From Tachypleus tridentatus (Eukaryota; Arthropoda; Merostomata; Xiphosura; Limulidae), in the NCBI RefSeq assembly GCF_004210375.1, contig NC_134825.1, positions 7,626,001 through 7,690,000 on the forward strand: 64,000 nucleotides of DNA, given 5' to 3'. A program made the position numbers and the translations under genes. The notes below the pieces were generated by a model that was not told the origin of the DNA, did no database searches, and saw nothing but the letters and a program-made list of their open reading frames with translations. Below, one piece after another: positions 35,085-47,559 of this stretch. Numbering within the stretch: the first letter of the stretch is position 1; each line of letters starts with the position of its first letter.

Positions 35085-35275
35085 AATGTAAAAACGGCTG
35101 GTATGGGTAGTGAAAGCAGTATGAAAGGGTTACAGACCAATAGCTTTCTTTCTTTGTGAACCTGACAATGACCGAAGAAGGTCAAAACATTGTTCGCTCC
35201 TCTACATAGTGATTTCTCTACCCATACCAGCCGTTTTCACATATATAATTTTCTATACAAGTGGGTTTTCTTGTC
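35085..35275. mobile_element. Foldback retroposon, copy 2
   Basis: Related to 3210-3394. The outer arms GTAAAAACGGCTGGTATGGG (35092) and CCCATACCAGCCGTTTTCAC (35222-35241) are inverted. The interior carries GACCGAAGAAGGTCAAAACA and TGTTCGCTCCTCTACATA, shared with copy 1. An extra segment TTTCTTTCTTTGTGAACCTG is present here and missing from copy 1. The right end TACAAGTGGGTTTTCTTGTC corresponds, reversed, to the CAAGAAAACCCACTTG at the left of copy 1. Confidence 0.65.
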
Positions 35276-37790
35276 ATCACGGATAATACTGCTAGGTTGA
35301 TCGTTTGGTCGAGAAACAAATAACTCAAAGCAAGTATCATTTATATTTCAGAAATTACTGAGTGGTACTGTAAAGTGCAATGTTTGCACTAGATTGTAAG
35401 AGTAACACTCATTCATGCAGATTGTGTGTTGTTCATAAGATGAAATGGACTGAAAGGACTTTGCAATTCTTACTTTCCAAGCTATTGAATAGTTTCACTA
35501 TAAATGACATCCATAGAATATTGGATGATATTTATTTAATTAACATAGTTTAGGACAGTTGTTTCCAGTCATCAATAGTTTTCACAACTGAAGAAAGGGT
35601 TGAAAGGGCTTTGCAACATTTTCTTTACAAGCTACTGAAAGATTTTTTATGACAAAATGTCATCAAATGTTTCACAAGAATCACTCATCCAATATAATTG
35701 AGTGGTAGAAGCACTATAGGGCATACTGTGTGTGTCTGTATTACCTTTTCATCAAACATCTGAAGATTATATACAACTTCTTTACATGAAGTGAAGGAGC
35801 TGAGTTTCTGATGAGTGTATATTGATATATATTGTAGTAAGAACATATACTTTAATTATAAACCTTAAGAATTTTAGCTGAAATGTTTTATCTGATTTCC
35901 ATTGGTGATTATTTAATATTTAAAGCTTTAGAAGAAAACCATGTAGAGTTTGGTGGTTCACAGATTGCAGCACATTTGAACAACCATTATTGAATTTTAG
36001 ACTACACGGTGTAACTAGGGAAAGTTACTAAAGACATTTGTATGGAAGCTGCAGGCAATTTTTAAATAATAGCTGTTAGTGCACATGACATGGTGTGATG
36101 ATGATATATGTTAAAGTATGTGTATAAATAAACATATAGTTGTGGCATATACAAAACATTAAATATAGTCATTCATGAGTTTTGTACAGCCCAACTTGAC
36201 ACATTAGACAAAGAACATGACCATTAAGTAACACATAAATGAAACATTACTTGTTTCATGAACATTAAGAGAATGCTTCAGTTTTGAAATTCAAATATTT
36301 AGCAGGTAGTGCATGTTTATGGAAAAATAAGATCCCTCAAAAGGCTCACATTTTCTGTAAGGAAATACAATTTTGGCTGTGTTTTTAAGAATAGGACAAG
36401 ATGTTTATTTTGGATTTCAATAAAATTTTAATGAATGGGTAAAATTACAAAAAATAAATGAAATCTACAAATGTAACTCATACATTATAACAACATAAAC
36501 TTGGTGTACTGAGTGTTTTATTTGGTTGTAATTGCACATTTTCAATCATTTTGCAATTGGGTATTATTTACATCATGGCCAAATAGAAATGGAAGATATA
36601 TTTATGGGTTAAAGAGTAAACTTTATTGACCATTGTTACTGTAAGGGAAACAAGGGGCAGCATAGCAATAGGTTACGGTTAAGTGGATCCCAAGTAAAGT
36701 CTGGGGAATGATAAGTTCTGATGTGCTAGGAATACATTTTCAATGAACAAACAGGCTGTGTTACTTTATTGTAATCAATGTTCTTCGAAAGAGAAATTTT
36801 GTAATTATTAACTGTCTATTATATTATATGGAAGTGAATTTATGTTGTATAAAAAGTACTATCGTATTGTTATTTATGGTAAAGAGCATTATTACATGAA
36901 TTTATTCATTGCCATGAATCACTGTTGAAGAGTATTTGTACAACTGTAATCATATAATGAGTTTCTTTGATGATTTTTACTAAATACTTACATCTCTGCT
37001 CAAAAGATTTTTTTATCATGTACGGAATTTCTTTATTAAAAGTTTGTAATGTCTGTTTTATATATAAGTGTTTAAACAGAGATGAGAGAATTACTGTCCT
37101 CCTTGAATAATGTACATGTACAGACCTACTGATTTTATTAAAGTTAAAATCAATGTTGGCTTGAGAACAAATATGAAGTAAAAGTGTGGTATATAAACAT
37201 ACCCAGAATTTCTCTTCCTTTATTCTGATAAACTCATTTGCAAAACTCTAATTATTCCAGTTTGTAAAATTTACAATACCAGGTGATCAATGAAGTGATT
37301 AAGTTGATTCTGTTCTATTTCTTTGAAAGTAGCATCTAGTCTTCCCATGGGATGTTTGGCTATGAAGCTGCATCAGGTAGGTAGTAGTGTCCTTTAATGG
37401 AAGGTGAGGTGATATCTTGTGGTTACAGTCTCCCTTATCATTTGGAAATAACTAATGCATATGGTGTCAGTTGCTTTGGTAAGTTTGACTCTCCCAATGT
37501 AACCAAGTAATATGTGATTTAGTCAATTTGGAATGACTCTCTCACTTTGGAATAGTCAGCTGGATCATTTTGTCACTCCAGTAAAGGTAACTGTCCAGCA
37601 TCCAACAAAAGTAAACATGCTATGTTTGTTTGCCAGTTTAAATAAAAAACTGTATCCCGTTGTTTCTCTTAGTACAGATGCAATTAGTTTAAGAGAATAT
37701 AGCTTTACTTTGGAATTTAGCTCACCAAATCTACTTTTATACAGTGGACCTATATAATTTATTTTTTGGGGTTAAACGGTTTACCTGGAA
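35276..37790. other. Gene-free stretch
   Basis: AT-rich DNA with no exons, RNA genes or classified repeats that I can support. The longest open frame (74 codons at 37533) has no motif. Confidence 0.35.
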
Positions 37791-38070
37791 AAATGCATAA
37801 CCATTAAATAAATTTTCTCTCTTGAATAATTAAATATCTTGCTAAGAAAAATGGTCATTATCATTAAATAGTTTTGTCTTTTTCTACGAAGTAAATAAGT
37901 AGCTTTAGTAAGTATTGCTAAAAAGTGTAACTTTCTCCATTAAATAACTTGTTACTTTTTATAAGTTCAAATTTTGTTATAAATTTTGATTGTTACCATT
38001 AAATAATATTTACCTCCATTTCTCACAAATAAAATGTCTTTAAAAATGGGAATGTTACCATTAAATGGAA
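37791..38070. repeat. Diverged tandem repeat with a recurring CCATTAAATA motif
   Basis: CATTAAAT occurs five times at about 37801, 37866, 37940, 37997 and 38058, with spacings of 57-74 bases. Each is preceded by a (T/G)(T/A)(A/C)C-type base run and followed by an A/T-rich segment. The regular spacing suggests an old tandem repeat of about 60 bp whose units have drifted apart. Confidence 0.45.
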
Positions 38071-38729
38071 AAGCATAGCAACATATCATGTAGTTTTTAC
38101 CTCCTTATTTTAATATACATATCAGTATGATGAGTGTGTATAGTTTTCAAAGAACACATGTTCAGGAAACTGGTTATCTTTCTTTTTATTTCTGTCTGTT
38201 TGTCATTCTATGAATATAAAACCTGTTCTTTCCATACGCCATACGTGTTATGGCTTTAATGCTGCACACTGTGAAATAACATAAAAATCTATATCTTCTA
38301 TTAGTAGATCAGATGATATTTTGAAGTAATATTATTAGTGAATAAGGATGCCACATGCAAGTGTTTCTAGGTAACTAATATGATGTTACATGCCAAGGAA
38401 GTAACATTATATTTAAACAGTCTGGTTCAAACAACTACACTCATACGGTTTGTATTTGCAGTATCAATAACTATTATTCATTAAATTTGATCTGGTGTCT
38501 AGTATCTTTATTACTTTCTTAAGAACTCAAATTATTTAAAAAAAATTAGAACTACAGTGTAATAACTGTCATGCCAAATTTCCATTTATTTAGCAGACCA
38601 AGCCTTTCACTTTCAGGAGAGTCAGAAAAAATTTGTTATTGCATAGCATAGCTAAAATTACTTATGAACAAGAGGAGCTGTCAGTTGCTGAAGGAAAATG
38701 GTTGTTTAAAAGGTTTTTGAGGTGTAGGA

Positions 38730-40190
38730 GAAGTCCTCTCTTTCCTCTTCCAATTCTATGGAGATCAATGACTTCCACCTCATTGCAGCCATGACTCTGA
38801 CAGAAATGCCACTGATGACCAGTTTACTCAGAATGGTTATTCATACTCTTACCTTGGGGTCTCCTTTTGGTGTAAAGAAAGACCTGATGACTGTAGTCTT
38901 TAGTGGTGATGTGGCATTTGATAAGCTTGAGATGAAGACTTACCTTTACTTTTCAGAGAGTAATGAATTCCAACTCTAGTCTAAGTCACTTGAAGATATC
39001 AAAGAAAGACTGCAGGTGTCATTGGTGGACAACATCTGTGAAGAGGTGCTTTGTACTGGAAGATACAAAACTGTAAAGTATATAAATCATGCATCAGTGA
39101 TGATAAACCTTTCCAAGCCATAAACTATGGTGTTGAGGCAACTATGGATCATGGAGAAACCTGGCTTCATACAGAGTCAACCATTTAGCTGTAAATAGGA
39201 ACTTTTTTACTTTTTCATCATGGACTAAAATTCAACTCTTTGTATGAGAATTAAAGTTCACATATGTGTCTAAGATGTTGTACCCATGATGTGAAGAACA
39301 TCTTGACAAGGTGAAGGCTGAGATGTCATATGGGAAGGGTTCTGACCATGACAGTGGCTTCCTGTGAGAAATGAGAAACATATCACTCAATTCATTTTCT
39401 AGAATTCAGATAAGTAGGATCTGAACTATTTCCTCAAGTGTTTCACATAGGTAACTGCATTAATAGGTGGTCTCTAAAACAAATTATACTACAGTCCAGA
39501 CCTACACTTCAACAAACACTTGGACAAGGTGCAACTATGAGACTGTTGGAAAGCATTGCTGAGTTGCACAAAAGAATTGTCCTATTAGAAAATTAAGTAA
39601 TCTATTATGCCAAAGTAAAGGCTTGAAAGAGGGTATCAGTGAGAGTTTTGCAACCTACTTGAATGACCTGTGTTATTTGCAGAGTAAAGCTTACCCTGAA
39701 ATGGTTTGTACAGATTGTGAGGATATCCTAGTTGGTAAGTATGTGGATAGGGCTACTTTGTGAAATGATGTAGCACCATCTTGGTGTGAGAGATATCCTC
39801 AACATTACTGAAGTAGTTGTTGTGGTATAGAAATAAACTGGATTTAAATGAGACCTAAATCTCTGACTATGTTTAAGTGGCCTCACACACAGATTGAAGG
39901 TAGTTGTCAATTATTTCAATTCTAGCAATGGCACTTTTGTGATGAATGAACTCCATAGCTTATCAAGTTGTTTTGTTTGTGCAACAAATGAAGTGATTTT
40001 CCACGATAAAGTTATCTAACACCAAGCATAATAGATCCATGAATATCCAGTCTAATAATTCAAAGGAACAGATGACTCAATTTTTGAAGTGTATGCTTGT
40101 GGACTTTGTTTATCCAAATGGGAAAGTATTTATTTATTGTATGAAAAATGTAGTAACACATAACGGAACAAAAATCTAAAGACTTTTTGC
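38730..40190 (+). repeat. Unclassified dispersed sequence, member 2
   Basis: Counterpart of 33990-35050. It retains a 73-codon open frame (38758-38979: NDFHLIAAMTLTEMPLM, then GVKKDLMTVVFSGDVAFD), which is the best preserved piece of the presumed lost protein. No known domain was recognised. Both members lie in the same orientation about 4.7 kb apart. Confidence 0.4.
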
Positions 40191-40979
40191 CAAGTGTGCT
40201 CACGTTAGAGAAAAAAAACCCTGCTCTCTAGGAATGTTATGTACACAAGAATATGTGGAGTGATTAAGTCTGTTAAGTGATTAAGGCCATTTGGTTGACA
40301 GATGAAGGACTGAAAGTAGCATTTTGTGTTCTCAGAGCTATTGGATGATATTAATGTACATGAATAAAGAATGCACTTTTAGCTTGTATTAGTACAGTAT
40401 TTATTATGTATATCTGCAAGTTTCACGTGACACACAGCAGTTTAAAGGAAAATCCAATAAAACTAATAGTACTATGTGAAAACGACAAATACATGTTTGT
40501 TAATTAATAGATTGCTCATTTTGTGCATGACCTTAAGGTCAGTTCCTGCTTTTCTCAGACTCAACTATTTACATATTATTCATTAATGAGTAATAAATAT
40601 TGTGCTCATGAGTCAACTAGTGAAATTATGTTCCTAAACATATTTATTCAATGCCTACTAGATTGATCCCAGGAACAATAGACTACATGAGGGTTTGTGA
40701 GAATGAAATTCACAGTACTCCTTGTGTATGATTGGTTTATTATGGATGAAGTCAAGTGCACCAGTACCATGTAAAGCACATACAAGAAACAAGCCATTTT
40801 TTTCATAAAGAAAGCAGCATTAGGAAGCTGCTACAGTTAGTGGTGGTACCATTTAAGACTTTGACAAATATGTTGTTCCTGCCTTCCCAGCATTTATTTG
40901 CTTGTTAAAACAACTTAAAATGTCTCTATTGGAAAAAGTACAGACATGAGATTACTGAGGATTGATAACAGAAGTGAAG

Positions 40980-41525
40980 CATTGTGGTGTGTCACATATT
41001 ACCATTTGTCACTAGAATGGAGAAGATAGATTTGGGAAAATTCATACAACTCACTTGATCCCTCTTGTGTGGTCCCAACTGTCCATGTCTCTGGTTTTGT
41101 AACAGTTTTGGACTTATATTCCTGACACACCCAAAACACCTTGATCCTTTAGATGGCAGAATGGATGCATTAGTTTACCTCAGCATTATTTCCAATCAAG
41201 TGCATCCTGATAGGCATAGCTATCTCGAAGACAATAATGAATATGCCAACCATGCTGAAGGTGTGCATGCATGATGGAGAATTCAGTCATCTTCCATAGT
41301 CACCACAATCCCTGGATCTAAATCCAATTGAAAAATTGTGGAATTAACTTGAAAGGCACATTCCCCATTACTGGCTTCTGCCTACCCTGACACATCACGT
41401 ACATACACCATTAATGACTGGATTGGGTAAAATCTGTCAAGACACTTTCCAGAACTACATGGAAGGTATGCAAAGTTGTCTCCTGGTCTTAGGGCAAAAG
41501 ATGACTAAATCCAGTATAGAGTAAT
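40980..41525 (+). mobile_element. Tc1-type transposase fragment
   Basis: Plus-strand remains of a Tc1-like transposase C-terminus. PQSLDLNPIEKLWN near 41308 is the SPDLNPIE..W block with the catalytic Glu. It is followed by LERHIPHYWLLPTLT, DTFQNYMEGMQSCLLVL and KMTKSSI, which fit the usual RI..LV.SMP.R...V....G..T.Y tail. The part upstream (41065-41270) is more decayed. No TIRs were found. The first D of SPD has become L-D context, and several stops are present. Confidence 0.7.
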
Positions 41526-41836
41526 TTGTAGTTCAGAAGATTTTTCAATAGATTTCATGTTTTTATTTTTTAAATATCAATTAGAATAAACGTTTACAAG
41601 TCTAGATATTATTTGTAAAACCATTAAGATAATCATGATGGTGTCAACTAAATTATAGATAAAACAGTAGGTTAATTAATCAAGTGAATAATGAAAATAT
41701 TACAGGTTTTTATTCTGAGTTATAATCAAGAAATGAATTATGGAAGTATAAATAATATATGTTTTGTTTTGTTGTTGATTATAAACGTACATTGTTCTAA
41801 AACTTTTATAAATGAATCAACTGTCTTTTTGTTATA

Positions 41837-42222
41837 AATTGTTTGTTCAGACACAGGGAGAAGTTGAATGTACATCACACACTTGAATAACCCATGTTGT
41901 TTTCTAACACAAATTAATTGTTTGTTCAGACACAGGGAGAAGTTGAATGTACATCACACACTTGAATTACCCATGTTGTTTTGTTATAAATTGTTTGTTC
42001 AGACACAGGGAGAAGTTGAATGTACATCACACACTTGAATTACCCATGTTGTTTTCTAACACAAATTGTTTGTTCAGACACAGGGAGAAGTTGAATGTAC
42101 ATCACACACTTGAATTACCCATGTTGTTTTGTAACACAAATTGTTTGTTCAGACACAGGGAGAAGTTGAATGTACATCACACACTTGAATTACCCATGTT
42201 GTTTTCTAACACAAATTCTGTG
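41837..42222. repeat. 75-bp tandem repeat, five units
   Basis: Five units with starts of GTTTGTTCAGACACAGGGAG at 41841, 41920, 41993, 42068 and 42143. Each continues AAGTTGAATGTACATCACAC and ACTTGAATTACCCATGTTG. Two linker types alternate: TTTTGTTATAAATT and TTTTCTAACACAAATT. The repeat also makes a 95-codon open frame which is an artefact of the period. Units are nearly identical, so the array is recent. Confidence 0.9.
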
Positions 42223-42724
42223 GAACTAAATTGAATGTTTTAAGTTTTAGATTCTCCTACCAAGAGAAACTAGTCATTTAAAAGTACAATTCACAACATA
42301 TTAACAGCATAAACACTTAAGCTGATACCATCTGTCCTTACATGAACCAGTGTCTACTGTGATATTGTCTATGTTATTTAATGTTACTATATCATGCTAT
42401 GCAAGTCTGAAACTTTTCTTTGTGAAGGGGAAGAAAAACAAAACAGATTTATGAATTCTATAATTCTGAAATATGGATGGCACAGAACATACTCTCTAAA
42501 ACATATTAAAACATATATTAACAGGCCATTTTATTAGAACTCAATCATATTGACCAAAACATATTTCAAAAATTGTCATATGGCACCTGGCTACCATTCT
42601 ATGAACTACTCATCTCTCTATAAACAGAAAGGCAAACTAAATTAGAAATGTTAGAGTGGAACTTAGAGACAGTAAGCAATAGGAAATTTGTGATGTGGTA
42701 TAATTTACTGCATTTTACCCTTCC
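42223..42724. other. Gene-free spacer
   Basis: AT-rich; nothing recognised. Confidence 0.4.
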
Positions 42725-42732
42725 TGTACAAT

Positions 42733-45700
42733 CAGGGGTGTAGATTTTTTACACCCAATGGGGAGGATGATTTTTGCAACCACTTATGTGGACTGTTCAA
42801 TTTGCAAATTGGTAATCTCTGATTACGTGACCTGAAAGCTGTAAATATGCAGTCACAGAGTAATCTTGTTGGCACAATACTTCAAGATTTCCATGTAGGT
42901 TTGTATAAGTGAGGTGTTGTGAACAGTTTTCAAAATGTTAATAGAATAAAGACAAATGTGTCACAAATTAACTGTCACATGAATTTATTCCTGCACACTG
43001 CACAGTATAAAAGATGGCCATTATACTTGACAAGGTTACTAATAACTTTCATTGCATGAATTACGTTTTCAAATATTAATAAAATTAGTAATTACCCTTG
43101 ATAAGTTTACATCTACTGAAAAACTGTTCATGTTGTTTGATAAAAATAATTAAAATGTCTTTGGAACTCTTGAGAATTACACATCAATACAATGTAGCAC
43201 ATAATTATTCATACTTTTCATTGAAGTAATAATCATTTAGTACTCTAGTCGACATGTTCCCAAACGTAGACCTCCTGTGTGATGATCTGTTTATGAATTC
43301 TTTCATAAGCTCTTCTATATTTATCTTGTCAACCTCATCTTTGTGAGTGTGACAAACTGCCACATAGTTGAGGTGGCACTGAGATATAGTTGATCTTAAC
43401 CATGTCTTCAACCGTCTTAATGCAGAAAAGCTGCATTGACGTTCGCAACTGGATACTGGACATACAAGCAAAATTTTCATAAGAAGAAACACCAGCAGAT
43501 GTTTAGCTTGTTTCATGCATTTTACAGTAAGCATTCTTCACACCTTTCAGAGATACTGCTTTTGTTGTTCTTTGAACATAGGCAACTGAAACTCGAGCCA
43601 TTGTGCAGAGATTTCTGGATAGAAGTTTATAACCGAGTTGTCAATCATGCCAGATGTGATCATGTTCTCAAGTACCAGATATTGCCTCAAATCATTGTTG
43701 TCTGCATTGAATTTAGTGGTCAGATGTTCTATGACTGTGTCTATAAACTCAAAATATTGGCTTCTGTAGTAATCTCTAGCTGTTGCAGAATGGTGTGCTG
43801 AGCCATCACCTGTGATCCTTCTGGGAGGTCTGTGAATGCATGGTAGTTGGTAGTTCAATAGGGAAGTTACTTTTTTCTCAGCTTCATCAAATATCTTGTT
43901 GTAATTTTCCTCTGTTTGCAATACTCGCAATTGCTCAATTGTCATTGCAGATGCTTCAATCATGCCAGATACTGTCACTGATTTTGCTTGGAATGCACGG
44001 TTAAGTTTCTCTAATGCAGCTAATGGATGCTGAGCCATCAACAATCCTAAAACTGTCTTTCCATTGTCAAATCTGTCCACCATACCTCATGCTTTTACTG
44101 CTACATCAGATTTTTCATTTGCTAATTCAGACAAAGAATCAACAATGTCACTGTAGTGATCATTAGCACATGTAATTGCAGATAGGCGGCACAACCAGCA
44201 TGTTGGACACAGTGGGCGGATGTATTTAACTGGACCATTGAGGCTGTCTGACGATACAATATTTGCAAAGATTGTTTTGTATTTGCCTGACCTCTGAAGC
44301 AAGACACCAAGTTCATGTACCCACTGGATAGAATCTCGAACACATTCACAAGCTTCAACTGCATGTTGCATTATTAAATTAGCCTTGTGTGCTCCGCAGT
44401 GAAAAAACAAAGCTCACGGTTGCTTCTTTTATTTTTGCCTGGGATCCACTATACGCACCACTCATGTTAGTGGCTCCATCATAAGTTTGTGCTCTTAATC
44501 CTGACACTGGTAAATTAAGTCCAGTCAGTACATCAAGTATAGTCGAGGATATTGTTTCACCAGTTGTATTGGAAACACTGTACAAACCAAGAAATGTCTC
44601 ATGGATGTCAAGGTTCTCATCTATGTATTGTACATGTATTGCTTCCTGTTTGGCACCTGTAACATCTTGAGTGCCATAAACCATTAATGCAAAGATTTTA
44701 CTTTGCTGCACTTCGTGTGCTATGTTCCTCAGTATTTGATGGCTGAACATCTCCATTATATCATCCTGAGCTTGGGGTGATGTGAATGTGGTTTTCTTTG
44801 ACAAGTAAGCCATCAACTCAGGATCTTCCTCTTCCAGGAGCTTCATTAACTGCAGGAAGTTCCCCTCTGTATCAGTATGCCCACGTAATGCTAAACCTTG
44901 ATGCAGTAAGAAACGTAAACTTCTGAATAGTTTGGCTAGACTTCTTTTGCATTCTTCCTGCTGCTTCTTTTTTCCATCATGTAGCTGGACAGTCACTGGA
45001 GTTACATCAAGTGAACCTTCTGAAGATATAGTGAATCTGTCCTGAGAGGAGGATTGGTGTTTGTTGAATTTCTGTTTTGCCTTTTTCCAGTTGCAAAAAC
45101 TGGTGGATATGAAGGTATACTCCACTGGCCTCTTCAATTTCCCTGTAAAAAGGTCTCTATTTTTTGCCTTGGCACAATGAAAGCATATGACTTTTTAAGT
45201 CTGATTGTCGAAGTGCAGCCATGGGAACTCATCAAACCACTTGCCCTGGAAGTTGATATTTTGCTTTTTGTCGTGGTATTAGTTGTGCATCTGGATGATA
45301 TGGCTTTCCACACTGTATCTGTGGAGTATCAGATTTTTCATTACTGCACAAACTTGTTTCACAACTCTCTGGTGGTTCATGATGTGCAATAGTTGCACAA
45401 GCATTTTCAGACTCGTCCTCTGATAAACATGGTATTTCCTCTGTATGGCAAGTTTCTATTCCTTTGCTTGAGGTTGTTGGATTATCCGCATCTGCATTGT
45501 CGCTTGTAGTACCAGTAACTGGCTTGCAGAACTGTCTAACATCGAAAAGTTTCAGACGCTTGCTTGTCATAATTGGAATCTGTTTCCCAGATGACTCAAC
45601 AGGCTAAAATACAGTCTTTATTGAAAAACTCTAACGTACAACAAACGAAGATAGAACAGAATGGAAGTAGGACTGAACTGTACAATGTATTTAAGTTGAA

Positions 45701-46772
45701 CACGCGAACCTCACAGTGACTACCAAGCCGACTGACCGCCTGGGCATCGCTGGGACAATAATGTGTGCTAGTTACAACACAAGTAATTGCAAGTTTCTTG
45801 AAAAATACTTAAACAATCACAAATATATAATATTCCTGTTAAAGCTCATCAAAAGGCAAACACGTTGTGATATAATGTCTATAAGCACGTCTATTAAATA
45901 AAAACATCTAAATAAAAACTAGCAATACAATTCGAGTAGAGGCTTCCGGCCGTTGAAATTGCTCCCTTTGTGTTCTAATTATACAAGAAAATACAATATT
46001 TTTACTATCTATGACAAGAGAATATATTGTTCTTTTACCATAAAGCACCAGCACTTTATTAGGGTGCAGTGATAATCTGAAATTTCATGGATTAATGAGA
46101 GCCACAAACACAGGTCTAATGAGCCCCATTGTAGGGCGCATCTGGATCCGAGCGGCCCGAACCTGTCGTTAACTGTACACTAAACGTACACTATGGTCAG
46201 CGGCTTTGGCAGCTAAGGAGAGTAAGGCGTTTGACAACAAAACTGGCTAGATATGCATAAGAACAAATGGCATAGGAAAACCATACAATATATACATAAG
46301 ATTGATGCAGCTACAAGCTACAAATGGCCTGCCAGATCTAGATCACAGGAGTTTATGCTTGGGAGTAATATTTTTGAATTTCATGCTCTGTTCAATCTGT
46401 TGTGATGAAAATTTTACTTAATCTTACACTACGTACAAGACATAGGTAGATTCTGTAATAGTGCTTGCAAGCCTTGCATGTATACTTAGGCCTACTGACT
46501 GATACTTATGAACTATCGCTTAGATCAAAAAGCTTAGAAGCACATTAAAGATGTATATATCAGCCACTGAAAAAGCCTACATCTAGGCCTAATTATGTAA
46601 TTCGATTGGTAAGAACACGAGAATCACAAGAACAAACACACAATTTGTAGGCCTGTGGTGCAATAAGACAATTCAACAGATCATACTGTAGGAGGGATGA
46701 TTGTATGCACCATACCCTCCACCTAAATTGAAGGGGGTGTATCCCCCATTCCCCCCAGGATCTACGCCCCTG
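42733..46772 (-). mobile_element. Complete-length hAT transposon with 8-bp target duplication
   Basis: A 4,040-bp element. Its ends are CAGGGGTGTAGAT (left) and CAGGGGCGTAGAT (right, in reverse complement). The 8-bp sequence TGTACAAT lies exactly on both sides (42725-42732 and 46773-46780), the target-site size of hAT elements. It holds a minus-strand transposase gene (43205-45570) with about 1.2 kb of leader on its 5' side. The exact duplication points to a fairly recent insertion, although the gene already carries disabling changes. Confidence 0.93.
43205..45570 (-). pseudogene. hAT transposase of the ZMYM1-like, TTF-finger type, disabled
   Basis: Read on the minus strand it starts MTSKRLKLFDVRQFC with an acidic, Ser-rich N-terminus. 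A TTF-type zinc finger follows (KWFDEFPWLHF ... CFHCAKAKNRDLF). Then comes the catalytic half (AHEVQQSKIFALMVYGTQDV, GLRAQTYDGATNMSGAYSG), an alpha-helical insertion (GAHKANLIMQHAVEACE), and the C-terminal dimerisation block PVSSCERQCSFSALRRLKTW with the last catalytic Glu. Proteins of this layout are annotated as zinc finger MYM-type protein 1-like. It is not functional. The first catalytic Asp is Tyr (VYGTQDV where VDGTQDV is usual), the frame shifts near 45232-45140 and near 44400, and stops lie within the finger and after KSDVAVKA. Confidence 0.85.
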
Positions 46773-46780
46773 TGTACAAT

Positions 46781-47559
46781 GTAGAAATAATATTATGGAT
46801 AAATCCTCATAGAGCACTTCTCCCTATTTGATAGTGGGAGTTTCTAGAAGTGTTGTAATAGTTTGGAAACATTATTGTGGTAGTAGTTAGTTACTTTGGT
46901 TTCCTATATAAGAATGGATAAAATCTAGTGTACTTAAACACAAATAGTAATCATGACTACCCCATAATGCCTCATTTCTATCCTGAGGAACAAAAAATTC
47001 TTCAAGACAATAATTCAACCAACCATGTCTGCATTGTCTGAAATTAATAAGTACAACAGTCCCATTAAGTCACCTTTCTTGGCTAGTGCAATCATCGGAC
47101 TTCTGATTTAACAGATCTGGGATAAATCTGAAAGATGCATTTACCACCATAATCCTGTTGTAACAGTTGCAGATTCTATGTTTCAATGTATTGGCAACAA
47201 TTAAACAAGACACCTTCCAGGATCTTGTGGTGTCTTATCTTATGCCAAGTCCATTCTATTATCATTACAAATAGGTATGCAGATCAATATTGGTTGGAAA
47301 GTGCTAACAATGATCAGTCAATGTATATTTAAATATATATGTATTAATTCATGAAGAATTTTTTGAAACAGTTGTAAAAAATATAGTACTTCAAAATCAT
47401 TGTGTAGAAAATGAGAAAAATAAGCAAAATTACTTTCACCTCTGGAAACAATATTTATTTCAGAAGTCAAACATATCTTGGTTATTATACAATTTGTCAC
47501 ATATAACAACACACACATATATCATGAACCACTACAGTGATTCATAATGGAATTGTCCA
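46781..47559. other. Gene-free spacer
   Basis: AT-rich; no feature recognised. Confidence 0.4.

Noticed and set aside
41837-42222. CRISPR-like array of regular repeats
   Set aside because: The whole 75-bp unit repeats, with no unique spacers, and the DNA is animal. The same applies to 6548-7012 and 9057-9305.
43436-43801. A 121-codon plus-strand open frame
   Set aside because: Antisense shadow of the hAT transposase C-terminus.
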